DNA of 64,000 bases from CAZMVU01 sp964569295 (GTDB taxonomy: Bacteria; Hydrogenedentota; Hydrogenedentia; Hydrogenedentales; JAGMZX01): the NCBI GenBank assembly GCA_964569295.1, contig CAZMVU010000003.1, forward strand, positions 1-64,000, given 5' to 3'. The notes beneath the pieces are model-generated. The model was not told where the DNA came from. It searched no databases and saw nothing but the letters and a program-made list of their open reading frames with translations. How positions within the stretch are numbered: position 1 is the first letter of the stretch; every line of letters starts with the position of its first letter. Positions 50,765 to 59,034 of this stretch are shown one piece after another. The translations under genes and the position numbers were made by a program.

Positions 50765-52033
50765 CTATTCTGCTTGGGCTGCTTCTTGGCCTGCGCCGCC
50801 CATAAGCATCTCGAGTTGGGCGTTGGCTTGTTGCCAGCGGGTACGTGCGCGGGCCGCCTCGAGCTGGAAATCGAGTAACTGCCGTACCGCGTCAAGGATG
50901 TCGATGAACGTCTTGCCGGCGGCATCGGCCGCGTATTTTTCCTGGAGGCTATCGAAGTTCATCTGCGCCTGTGGTATGAGCGAATCCTGGAAAAGGCGGT
51001 AACGGCGGGCGGCATCCTCCATGTCGTAGTGCGCCATTTCGGCGGCGCTTTCCAGTTCGAGAAAAAGCGCCTGCTGTTCCTGCCCGGCGGCCGACCTGCG
51101 GCGCCGCGCCTCCTCGATTCCACCGCGGATGCGTTTTCGCCATAAGGGCACATTGACGGAGAGGGAGACCATGAGATCGTCTTCCCGGTTGCCGCCGGGC
51201 AGGGTGAGTGTATCCCCGTTCACCGCGCCCCTCATCGAGTTTCTGTTCTGCATCGGAGCGTAAGCGAGACCAAGGGTAAAGCCGGGCAGACCGCGCTTAT
51301 GGGCGAGTTCTTCCTCCCGATCGAGCGCAGCGATGCGGTGCTCGATGGCTTGCAGGTTGGGATTCGCCTGGCGTATGCGCGCCGGGATATTGGATGGGGG
51401 CGGGGGCTCGGGCGGCATGTCTGTTTCATCAGGCCAAGGCAAGGTTTCCTGCGGCTGACGTCCGATGGCCGCAGCCAGGCGCTGCGAAAGCGCTGGCCGC
51501 AACTGTTCGAGACCGGCGTGCCGATCATCGAGCTTGGTCTTCTCAATGGACACGCGCAACAACTCATCATCGGTGGCCAGGCCGAGGGCGAGCTTCCCAT
51601 CGACGATGTCCTCGACATAATCGAGCACATCAGCCTGTGCCAGCACGATTTCCAGGCGTTCGGCCAGAAGGGCGTATTCATAGTAGGCACGTTTCACCCG
51701 GTAAACAAGGGTGTCGCGCGCAGCGTGGAGGCGGCTGAGTGCGGCGTTGGCCGCGGCTTCGGCCTTGTTGCCGCGGGCCGTCAGCGTGCCGAACCAGGGA
51801 AACTTCTGGGCAATGGCAAAACGCATATGCTTGGTTTCTGACTCGATGAAGTAGGCGTAGGAGAACACGGGATCGTCGAGGCTGGTGACCTGCGGGATAC
51901 GCGCAAGCGAAGCGCGCCACTCCGCGTGCCGTTGTTCGAGCGCGGGATGGCTATCAACCGCCTCGGCCAGGTACTGATCGAGATCGGTTTCGGGGCCGGC
52001 TGCGAGAAGCAGGGCCATCAATACGGCAACCAT
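50765..52033 (-). CDS. TolC/CusC-type outer-membrane efflux protein
   Basis: 422 residues with a Sec signal peptide (VLMALLLAAG) and two halves of the outer-membrane efflux repeat, rich in long helices (for example LEHRIAALDREEEL in the first half and GRSFIDILDAVRQLL-like sequence in the second, starting at KTFIDILDAV). It forms the trimeric exit duct for the RND pump. There is no lipobox, unlike E. coli CusC. AGGAG precedes ATG 52033, which lies 3 nt after the CusA stop, so the two are in one operon. A U-rich stretch after its stop could be a weak terminator. Confidence 0.88.
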   Translation of the reverse strand: MVAVLMALLLAAGPETDLDQYLAEAVDSHPALEQRHAEWRASLARIPQVTSLDDPVFSYAYFIESETKHMRFAIAQKFPWFGTLTARGNKAEAAANAALSRLHAARDTLVYRVKRAYYEYALLAERLEIVLAQADVLDYVEDIVDGKLALGLATDDELLRVSIEKTKLDDRHAGLEQLRPALSQRLAAAIGRQPQETLPWPDETDMPPEPPPPSNIPARIRQANPNLQAIEHRIAALDREEELAHKRGLPGFTLGLAYAPMQNRNSMRGAVNGDTLTLPGGNREDDLMVSLSVNVPLWRKRIRGGIEEARRRRSAAGQEQQALFLELESAAEMAHYDMEDAARRYRLFQDSLIPQAQMNFDSLQEKYAADAAGKTFIDILDAVRQLLDFQLEAARARTRWQQANAQLEMLMGGAGQEAAQAE

Positions 52034-52036
52034 GAT

Positions 52037-55000
52037 TCAGTTCTCCTTGGCGAGGGTGTTTTTGAGTTTGCGGGCGTGGAGGGCCGTCTCTTCCTTGATG
52101 CTGTAGAGCACGGGTACCAGGAAGAGGGTGATGAGGGCAAAGAGCATGCCGCCGAACGACGGGATGGCCATCGGGATCATAACGTCGCTGCCCCGTCCGG
52201 TAGATGTAAGCACAGGCAACAGCGCGAGGATGGTCGTGGCCGAGGTCATGAGGCAGGGGCGGATTCGGCGGCGCCCGGCTTCGACTACGGCCTCGCGGAT
52301 ATCGGCGGTGCTGTCGGGCCGGTTACGCAAAAAGCTCTGGTCGAGGTAGGTTGCCATAACCACACCGTCGTCCGTGGCGATTCCGAACAATGCCAGGAAT
52401 CCGACCCAGATAGCCACACTGAGGAGCACGGGTTGCACCTGGAAGAGCGTGCGCAGGCTGGCGCCCGCGATCTCGAAATCGAGGAACCACGGCTGCGCGT
52501 AGCACCAGATGAGGATGAACCCGCCGCCCCATGCGACGGCAATGCCCGCGAACACGAGCAGGGTGGTCATAATCGAGCGGAATTGCAGGTAGAGAATGAC
52601 AAAGATAACGAAAAGGGCCAATGGCAACACGATCGCCAGGGTCTTCTGCGCGCGCACCTGGTTCTCGTAGTTGCCGGCAAAGGCGTAGCTCACGCCGGCG
52701 GGCAAGGACCACTCCCCGGAATCCAGCTTTTCATGCAAGAGCGCCTGGCACGCTTCCACCACGTCGACCTCGGCGTAGCCGTCTTGCTTGTCGAAGGTCA
52801 CATAGCCCACGAGAAACGTGTCTTCGCTCTTGATCGACTGCGGCCCGCGTACGTACCGGATGTCGGCGAGTTGCTCGAGTGGAATCTGTTCGCCCTCGCT
52901 GCCAGCCACAAGGATGCGCCCGAGCGACTCGATATCGTCGCGCAGTTCGCGCTGGTAGCGCACGCGCACAGGGTAGCGCTCGCGGCCCTCGACCGTCATG
53001 GTGATGGGGCGGCCGCCAATGGCCACCTCGATAACGTGCTGCATATCGCGAATCGTTATGCCGTACCGGGCGATGCGCTCCCGGTCGATGTCGATTTCGA
53101 GGTAAGGTTTCCCGACGATGCGCTCGGCGAAAACGGTGGGCCCTGACACACCGGGCACTTCCTTGAGGAGCCGCTCGATGTCGCGCCCCACCTCGGCAAT
53201 GGTGTCGAGGTCCGGGCCGCGCACCTTCACGCCCATGGGCGCGCGCATGCCGCTCTGGAGCATGACGATGCGCGTTATGATGGGTTGCAGCTTGGGCGCC
53301 GAGGTGGTGCCGGGCACTTGACCCGCGGCCACGATTTCCTCCCAAATATCGTCGGGCGTGCGGATATGATCGCGCCACTGACGGAAGGGGAGGCCGTTCG
53401 CATCGGGGACAAGGCCGTCGTTTTCGTCGCGGACGAATTCGTTTTGCCCGTAATCGAAGGCAAAGCGCTGGCGGCGTCCCTGCGCATCGGTGATGTACTC
53501 TGACTTGTAGTGAATGACCGTTTCGATCATCGAGATGGGCGCCGGGTCAAGAGGACTTTCAACGCGGCCTATCTTTCCGACAACCGTTTCGACCTCGGGA
53601 ATGGCGGCGAAAGCGCGATCCTGCAGTTGCAACACGTTGATCGCCTCGCCGATCGAGGCGTGGGGCATGGTGGTCGGCATATAGAGAAACGAGCCTTCGT
53701 CGAGGGAGGGCATGAACTCACGGCCAAGGCCGGGGAAGGCCTCGTCGAGCGTTGCCCACAAGGCATTGTGCTTCAAGGGGCCCGGGAGCCAGCCGAACAC
53801 CGTGCCGGCACCCAGCCACACCATGGCCCCGAAGAGCAGAATAAGTACCGGCATGGCGAGATAGACCGGTTTGAACCGCAGAAAGAACCGCAGCAGGTAC
53901 GGATAGGCCCAAAGGAGAAGCTGGAAGAGGAGGAGCAATCCGCCCACGACGCCGATTACAAAGAGGGCATTGGCGGCGTAGCCGGCCCGTGGCCCGAGGG
54001 GCAGCCAGGCGTTGGCGAGCAACAGGGCAACGGCGAGGGCGGCCGCCAGGCTTACGGCGGCGCCGCTCACGTTGGTGATGGCGTGGGGGAGGAAGGGGGC
54101 GACGGCCTGGTAGCCGCCGAGGACTATCAACAGCGCCCCCAGCCACCAGCGTACGTAGAAGCCGAGCACGACGCCGCCAGCTATGATCGCGCAGCCCAAT
54201 GCCACGCGCAGCCACCGGCCGGGCACGCGTTGTGCCAGCAAGATGTGCGCAAATGCCGGGAGTATAGTCAACGCGATGAATACCGATGCCAGCAGTGCGA
54301 ACGTCTTGGTAAAGGCGAGCGGGGTAAAGAGCTTGCCCTCCGCGCCCGTCATGGTGAATACCGGCAGGAAGCTCACCACCGTGGTCGCAATGGCGGTGAG
54401 TACGGCGCCGCCAACCTCGGAGGAAGCGTCGTAAACCACGAAGAGGCGGTTGCGAGCCGGCGGCGCGGCGTCGAGGTGCTTGAGGATGTTTTCGCACAGG
54501 ATGACGCCCATGTCCACCACGGTGCCGATGGCGATGGCAATGCCCGAGAGCGCGACGATGTTGGCGGTAATGTTGAACTGTTTCATGAGAATGAAACTCA
54601 TGAGCACCGCGAGCGGCAGGGTGCTGCTGATGAGCAGCGCGCTGCGCAGGTGCAATACCATTACCAGCACGACGATTACCGTCACGAGAATTTGCAAGGT
54701 AATGGCCGTTTCGAGAGTGCCGAGCGTCTCATGGATGAGCCCCGTGCGATCATAGAACGGCACAACGGTCACCTTGCTCGTTGTCACCCAGTCCGGCCAT
54801 ACATTGCGCGGGTTATCGTGAAGCCATGCGAGCCAGTCCGCCTGATTGAGTGCGCCCTCGCGGTAAGCGTCGAATTCTTGCGCTTTTGCAAACTCGATGA
54901 CCTCATCTTCATGAACGCGGCTGTGATCGACCCAGGCACGGGTGGGCAGGCCGGGCGAAACCTCCGCGATCGTCTCTTTCACGTTCTCGATGACCTGCAG

Positions 55001-55978
55001 CGGGTTGGCGCCATAGCGCACGACAACCACGCCGCCCGTTGCCTCGGCGCCGCCTTTGTCGAGTGCACCGCGGCGCAGGGCGGGGCCGCGCGTGACTACG
55101 GCGATGTCACCGATAAAAATGGGGATGTTGTCACGCGTGGCCGCCACGGTCTTACGCAGATCCTCGAGATCCTCCAGAAAGCCGATCCCTCGCACGACAT
55201 ACTCGACGCTGTTCACTTCGATGGTGCGCGCGCCCACATCGAGATTGCTGTCTTTCACCGCGCCGAATATTTCCTGGAGCGTGACATTGGCTGCGCGCAT
55301 GGCGCGGGGATCCACATCGATCTGGTACTCCTGCACAAAGCCGCCGATCGATGCGGCTTCACTCACACCTCCGGCGCCGGCCAGCGCATAGCGCACCGTC
55401 CAGTCCTGGATGCTGCGCAGTTCCTGCGGCGCCCAGCCGCCCGCGGGGTTGCCCTCGGGGTCGCGGCCCTCGAGGGTATACCAGAAGACTTGGCCCAAGG
55501 CGGTGGCGTCGGGGCCCAACGCCGGCGCCACCCCTTCCGGCAGCGTGTCGGCGGGCAGGCTGTTGAGCTTCTCGAGTATGCGGCTGCGCGACCAGTAAAA
55601 CTCGATGTCCTCTTCGAAAATAACACTGATCGAGGAGAAGCCGAACATGGACTGACTACGCACCGTCTCCACGCCGGGGATGCCCAGCAGGGAAACTGTA
55701 AGCGGGTAGGTGACCTGATCTTCCACGTCCTGGGGTGATCGGCCGGGCCACTCGGTGAAGACAATCTGCTGGTTTTCGCCGAGGTCAGGAATGGCGTCCA
55801 CAGGCACGGGATCGCGCGGGAGCCAGTCGAGTTCCCAGTCGAAGGGGGCCACGGCCAACCCCCAGCCGGTGAGAAACGCCAGCCCGAGCACCACGATCAG
55901 CTTGTTGCGCAAGCATACCCAGATCAGCCGATCGACGAGATTGTGCGGCGTGGGCGTTTGTTCCGGCGTGCTACTCAT
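52037..55978 (-). CDS. cusA: CusA-type heavy-metal RND efflux pump
   Basis: 1313-residue inner-membrane proton antiporter of the HME-RND class, exporting Cu(I)/Ag(I) or another metal. PVDAIPDLGENQQIVFTEWPG, SMFGFSSISVIFEED and YVVRGIG at the N-terminus are typical, and VVDMGVILCENILKHL is TM4. LQSGMRAPMGVKVRG and FGIATDDGVVMATYLDQ follow. It is about 270 residues longer than E. coli CusA (about 1047). Extra hydrophobic segments fill about residues 580-705, and a hydrophilic insert with GRRQRFAFDYGQNEF lies at about 822-890. ATG 55978 is chosen because it overlaps the CusB stop by 8 nt. Confidence 0.93.
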   Translation of the reverse strand: MSSTPEQTPTPHNLVDRLIWVCLRNKLIVVLGLAFLTGWGLAVAPFDWELDWLPRDPVPVDAIPDLGENQQIVFTEWPGRSPQDVEDQVTYPLTVSLLGIPGVETVRSQSMFGFSSISVIFEEDIEFYWSRSRILEKLNSLPADTLPEGVAPALGPDATALGQVFWYTLEGRDPEGNPAGGWAPQELRSIQDWTVRYALAGAGGVSEAASIGGFVQEYQIDVDPRAMRAANVTLQEIFGAVKDSNLDVGARTIEVNSVEYVVRGIGFLEDLEDLRKTVAATRDNIPIFIGDIAVVTRGPALRRGALDKGGAEATGGVVVVRYGANPLQVIENVKETIAEVSPGLPTRAWVDHSRVHEDEVIEFAKAQEFDAYREGALNQADWLAWLHDNPRNVWPDWVTTSKVTVVPFYDRTGLIHETLGTLETAITLQILVTVIVVLVMVLHLRSALLISSTLPLAVLMSFILMKQFNITANIVALSGIAIAIGTVVDMGVILCENILKHLDAAPPARNRLFVVYDASSEVGGAVLTAIATTVVSFLPVFTMTGAEGKLFTPLAFTKTFALLASVFIALTILPAFAHILLAQRVPGRWLRVALGCAIIAGGVVLGFYVRWWLGALLIVLGGYQAVAPFLPHAITNVSGAAVSLAAALAVALLLANAWLPLGPRAGYAANALFVIGVVGGLLLLFQLLLWAYPYLLRFFLRFKPVYLAMPVLILLFGAMVWLGAGTVFGWLPGPLKHNALWATLDEAFPGLGREFMPSLDEGSFLYMPTTMPHASIGEAINVLQLQDRAFAAIPEVETVVGKIGRVESPLDPAPISMIETVIHYKSEYITDAQGRRQRFAFDYGQNEFVRDENDGLVPDANGLPFRQWRDHIRTPDDIWEEIVAAGQVPGTTSAPKLQPIITRIVMLQSGMRAPMGVKVRGPDLDTIAEVGRDIERLLKEVPGVSGPTVFAERIVGKPYLEIDIDRERIARYGITIRDMQHVIEVAIGGRPITMTVEGRERYPVRVRYQRELRDDIESLGRILVAGSEGEQIPLEQLADIRYVRGPQSIKSEDTFLVGYVTFDKQDGYAEVDVVEACQALLHEKLDSGEWSLPAGVSYAFAGNYENQVRAQKTLAIVLPLALFVIFVILYLQFRSIMTTLLVFAGIAVAWGGGFILIWCYAQPWFLDFEIAGASLRTLFQVQPVLLSVAIWVGFLALFGIATDDGVVMATYLDQSFLRNRPDSTADIREAVVEAGRRRIRPCLMTSATTILALLPVLTSTGRGSDVMIPMAIPSFGGMLFALITLFLVPVLYSIKEETALHARKLKNTLAKEN

Positions 55979-57971
55979 GGCCAAGCTCCTCGTGCGCGTG
56001 GGCGGCGCCGCCTTCGGGCGTGTGCTGCGCGGCGTGTGAGGCCGCTTCGCCAGCGGCAAGCTGACGCTCTACCGTGCCGCACGAGAACATTTCATCGCCA
56101 AAGTAGGGATTGCGGATTTCCTGGTCGCGCTGGAGCCAGTCGGCGCCATCGAAGTCGAAGGCCATGGGGCAATGGATCTGGTAGATTGGGCCCGCATCGG
56201 CGAGCTCTACACGCCGAATTGCCTCGATGAGTGTGTTAGACAGCGGTTTGAACGCGTCCCGCATGGTTTTCAGATCCTTGGCGGAGGCAAGGTCGGCTAC
56301 GGCCGCGGCCAGGGATTCCCGCATTTTTTTCTCGGGGACCGCTTCCACCGCCTCTTCAAGGAGCGGGAGTGCTACTTGCGCTTTGTCGATGTTGTCGTGC
56401 GCGAGGGCTTCCTGCACAGGCATGTAGGCTTCAAAGACGCCACCCAGGGCGGATGGCATCGCAGCATCAGCCTCACCGCCGATGATCGCGCCCCCCGGCA
56501 TGGACATCATGCTGGGCTTGGCTTGAATCTCCAGCGCACTATCTATCTTGAAGTTGCCTTCGGTCACCACGCGCTCGCCTTCCTCGAGCCCGCTGCGGAC
56601 GATGTAGTGTTCGCCTGCACGCTGTCCGAGCACCACTTCGCGCCCCTCGAAGGTGGGGCGTTCTTTATTGGGTACTTCCACATAGACCACGGCGCGCCTG
56701 CCCGTGATGAGCGGCGCCGTGGCGGGTATAATCAGCGGTATGTCTTCTGCGCCTGGATCGGCGGATACGTAGCCCAGTTCTTCCGCGGGGACAAGATCCA
56801 TGCCGCAGATATCGCACGTACCGGGGCCGTCTTTCACGATTTCCGGGTGCATAGGGGAAATCCATTTGCCAGCGAGGGCGGGGTCCATCACGCGCCCGCC
56901 TTTGGCCAATTTCGACTGCACGACCGCGCGCACGAACATGCCGGGCTTAAGGCGCCGTTTCTCATTGGGCACATTCACTCGCACATCCACCGTGCGGGTA
57001 CGCGGGTTGAGCGTTGGATCGATAAAGGCGATGGCGCCCTCGAAGGTTTCGCCTGGGTAGGCCTCGGTGGTGAACGTGGTCATCTGCCCGAAGTGAATCC
57101 AGGGCAGGTCGGATTCATACGCCTCGAGCTGCACCCACACCTTGTCGAGGTCGGCGATGGTGTATATGCGTTCGCCGGTGTCGACGTACATGCCCTCCTG
57201 CCCGTTGCGCTCGATCACCGTGCCGCCGCCGGGCGCGTAAATAGTGATGCTGTCGGTGGTGGCGTTACCTTCCTCGGCGCGCGTGATCTGTGCGTCGGTC
57301 ATACCCCAGCGCCGCAACTTGTTGCGCACGGCATCGAGTGTGCTCCTGGCGGTTTCCTGCAAAGCGGGCGGGGCCGACGCGGAAATCTGGTCGCGCGCTT
57401 TTTTGGCGCGTCGCAGCTCTTCTTTTGCGGATAGAAGCTCGGGGCTGTAAATATCGACCATGTGGTCGCCTTTCCGCACGAGTGTGCCCGTAAAATCGGC
57501 GTACATCCGCTCGATGCGCCCGGGTATCCATGCCGTGATGTAGGCGAGACGGGTCTCGTCGTAGTCCACCTTACCCACCATGTGCACCTCGGCTTCTACG
57601 AATCTGCGGACCACGGGAGCTGTTTCCACCTGCATGAGCGCCACCGCGTCGGCGGTCGTTTGGAATTCGCGCGGGCCCGTGCCGGCCTCCTCGCCGGCCT
57701 CGGAGGCAGGAATCAAATCCATGGCGCAAATTGGGCATTGTCCCGGTTCGGACTGGCGAATCTGGGGGTGCATGGAGCAAGTCCATGTGGTAGAGGATTC
57801 GGCGGCCTTGGTTTCTTCATGACCCGGCTCCGCAGTGGGGGCGGGGACCGGGGTGTTCCATGACGCAAAAAAGTAGCCTCCCATGAGACCCGCGACGAGA
57901 ATCCCGGCGAGCGCCGCAGGCCACCTGAGTTGCGCCGCTCTATAAAACACGCGTCCTTCGGCTTTCTTCAT
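55971..57971 (-). CDS. cusB: CusB-type RND periplasmic adaptor with two metal-binding domains
   Basis: 666 residues. An N-terminal membrane anchor (about 17-37) is followed by a heavy-metal-binding domain at about 60-87 (WTCSMHPQIRQ, PGQCPICAMDLIP). The adaptor core (barrel-sandwich, alpha hairpin, beta-barrel) follows, with YSPELLSAKEELRRA in the hairpin. A second metal-binding motif sits at about 367-394 (WISPMHPEIVKDG, GTCDICGMDLVP), its first Cys replaced by Ser. The C-terminus has a DUF3347-like domain ending IHCPMAFDFDGADW and EIRNPYFGDEMFSCG. It hands metal to the pump and links it to the outer-membrane channel. ATG 57971 has GGAG 8 nt upstream. Confidence 0.93.
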   Translation of the reverse strand: MKKAEGRVFYRAAQLRWPAALAGILVAGLMGGYFFASWNTPVPAPTAEPGHEETKAAESSTTWTCSMHPQIRQSEPGQCPICAMDLIPASEAGEEAGTGPREFQTTADAVALMQVETAPVVRRFVEAEVHMVGKVDYDETRLAYITAWIPGRIERMYADFTGTLVRKGDHMVDIYSPELLSAKEELRRAKKARDQISASAPPALQETARSTLDAVRNKLRRWGMTDAQITRAEEGNATTDSITIYAPGGGTVIERNGQEGMYVDTGERIYTIADLDKVWVQLEAYESDLPWIHFGQMTTFTTEAYPGETFEGAIAFIDPTLNPRTRTVDVRVNVPNEKRRLKPGMFVRAVVQSKLAKGGRVMDPALAGKWISPMHPEIVKDGPGTCDICGMDLVPAEELGYVSADPGAEDIPLIIPATAPLITGRRAVVYVEVPNKERPTFEGREVVLGQRAGEHYIVRSGLEEGERVVTEGNFKIDSALEIQAKPSMMSMPGGAIIGGEADAAMPSALGGVFEAYMPVQEALAHDNIDKAQVALPLLEEAVEAVPEKKMRESLAAAVADLASAKDLKTMRDAFKPLSNTLIEAIRRVELADAGPIYQIHCPMAFDFDGADWLQRDQEIRNPYFGDEMFSCGTVERQLAAGEAASHAAQHTPEGGAAHAHEELGHE

Positions 57972-58080
57972 AATAGTCTCCCGGTTGCCAGGGACGTTGC
58001 GTATGCGCAGCATAAGGCGCGCCATGCCCCCCGACGCATAACACAACCCTTCGTTCAGGCGTGAATGATCGGGAAGCGTA

Positions 58081-58587
58081 TCATGCGCGAAATACGCACA
58101 AGGCAAGATAGACGGGCAGGCCGAGTTTATGGAGCGGGCTCTGCCGGTCTTGGCGGAGCGCTGCCGCGTGCGTGCCGGCGGGCAGCACGATAAAACGCGA
58201 CGTTTGTATACGCATCAACAGTGTGAGCGGCTCGGGGGGGTGCCGGGTGGTGACTGTTTCCATTGTGGCAAGTTGCGAACGGGGAGCCGGTGCGCAATGA
58301 CAACCGCCCGCAAGGCCGCTGGTGCGGCGTGTGCAGTTGGTTTCCGGCGTGGTGCGTTCGCCGCGGGTACAGCATGCCGCGTGTCCGGCTGCAGCCTGCG
58401 CCGGTGCGCAACAGCCGTGCGTCAGGAACGCGAAAGAACGAGCATGGTGGCAGGCGCATACGGCGCCGCCCGGCAGGTAAAACAGTGCAAAGCACAGCGC
58501 CAACACAAGTAGGCCATGCGCCCGTCGCGGTGCGATTCGCCCCACGCCTGCTATGTTCCGCAGTGTACGGTTATTCACAATGCTCAC
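58081..58587 (-). CDS. Small exported Cys/His-rich protein of the copper operon
   Basis: About 168 residues. A hydrophobic segment (HGLLVLALCFALFYLPGG) resembles an export signal. Then come several Cys/His clusters: CACHHARSF, HGCCAPAQAAAGHAACC and GGCHCAP, which are potential soft-metal ligands. Small Cys-rich proteins often accompany CusCBA operons. It lies 109 nt upstream of CusB on the same strand, so it is probably the first gene of the operon. The start is uncertain: GTG 58587 or 58578. A longer form from 58650 is possible. I recognise no named family. Confidence 0.6.
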   Translation of the reverse strand: MSIVNNRTLRNIAGVGRIAPRRAHGLLVLALCFALFYLPGGAVCACHHARSFAFLTHGCCAPAQAAAGHAACCTRGERTTPETNCTRRTSGLAGGCHCAPAPRSQLATMETVTTRHPPEPLTLLMRIQTSRFIVLPAGTHAAALRQDRQSPLHKLGLPVYLALCVFRA

Positions 58588-59034
58588 CCGCAATTCAAGG
58601 GGTGCGGTTCTTGTATCAATGCCGAAGGCGTAGCGGGGAGGAAAAAACAATCAAACAACCGCGGCCTGTCCGCGAAACCAGCCAGTTTTTCCCGTAGCGC
58701 GGCAACGTGAAGTACAATCTCTGCTTCCTCCTTTGGCGACAACGCTTCCCGCTCCGCCAAGGCGCTACGGAGGACAAGCCAGCGGACACGCGAGGACTCG
58801 CTAGGACAGGCTCTTAGTTTGCTTTTCTTGCTCTTCCATATTGTTAACACCAGCAGTACACCTTGTATGGAACATCATGAAATTTTAGCATATTTCTGCG
58901 AGCGGCCGCGACTACCGGAAAGAGACGTGAAAACTGCCGGGTTCGGGCTGCTATTCGTGCGGGCCATATGACAATGCAGGAAGCTACGCGTTACACTCGA
59001 CAGACAGCGCAGATTCACGAGAGGGGGTTTACCT
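58588..59034. other. Divergent intergenic region, copper operon / GH42-like gene
   Basis: 447 nt. It holds a nested inverted-repeat structure at 58692-58770 and the promoters of two divergent genes, which I cannot pinpoint. An open frame of 88 codons on the minus strand (58584-58850) crosses the structure. Its start is a GTG with a poor site, so I do not call it. Confidence 0.55.
58692..58770. repeat. Nested inverted repeats upstream of the copper operon
   Basis: The outer arms CCGTAGCGC (58692-58700) and GCGCTACGG (58762-58770) are perfect over 9 bp with a 61-nt interior. Inside, CTTTGGCG (58731-58738) pairs with CGCCAAGG (58755-58762, one G-T pair), sharing one base with the outer arm. This could be an mRNA leader structure or a protein-binding site. 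Confidence 0.45.

Noticed and set aside
53510..55738. A 742-codon open frame on the plus strand opposite cusA
   Set aside because: It is a GC-driven antisense shadow. Its sequence is low-complexity in Gly, Arg, His and Glu with no recognisable domain, while the minus strand encodes a complete RND pump.
58584..58850. An 88-codon minus-strand frame upstream of the copper operon
   Set aside because: It has a GTG start with a poor ribosome site and overlaps the inverted-repeat structure. Its composition is somewhat protein-like, so it is not fully excluded.
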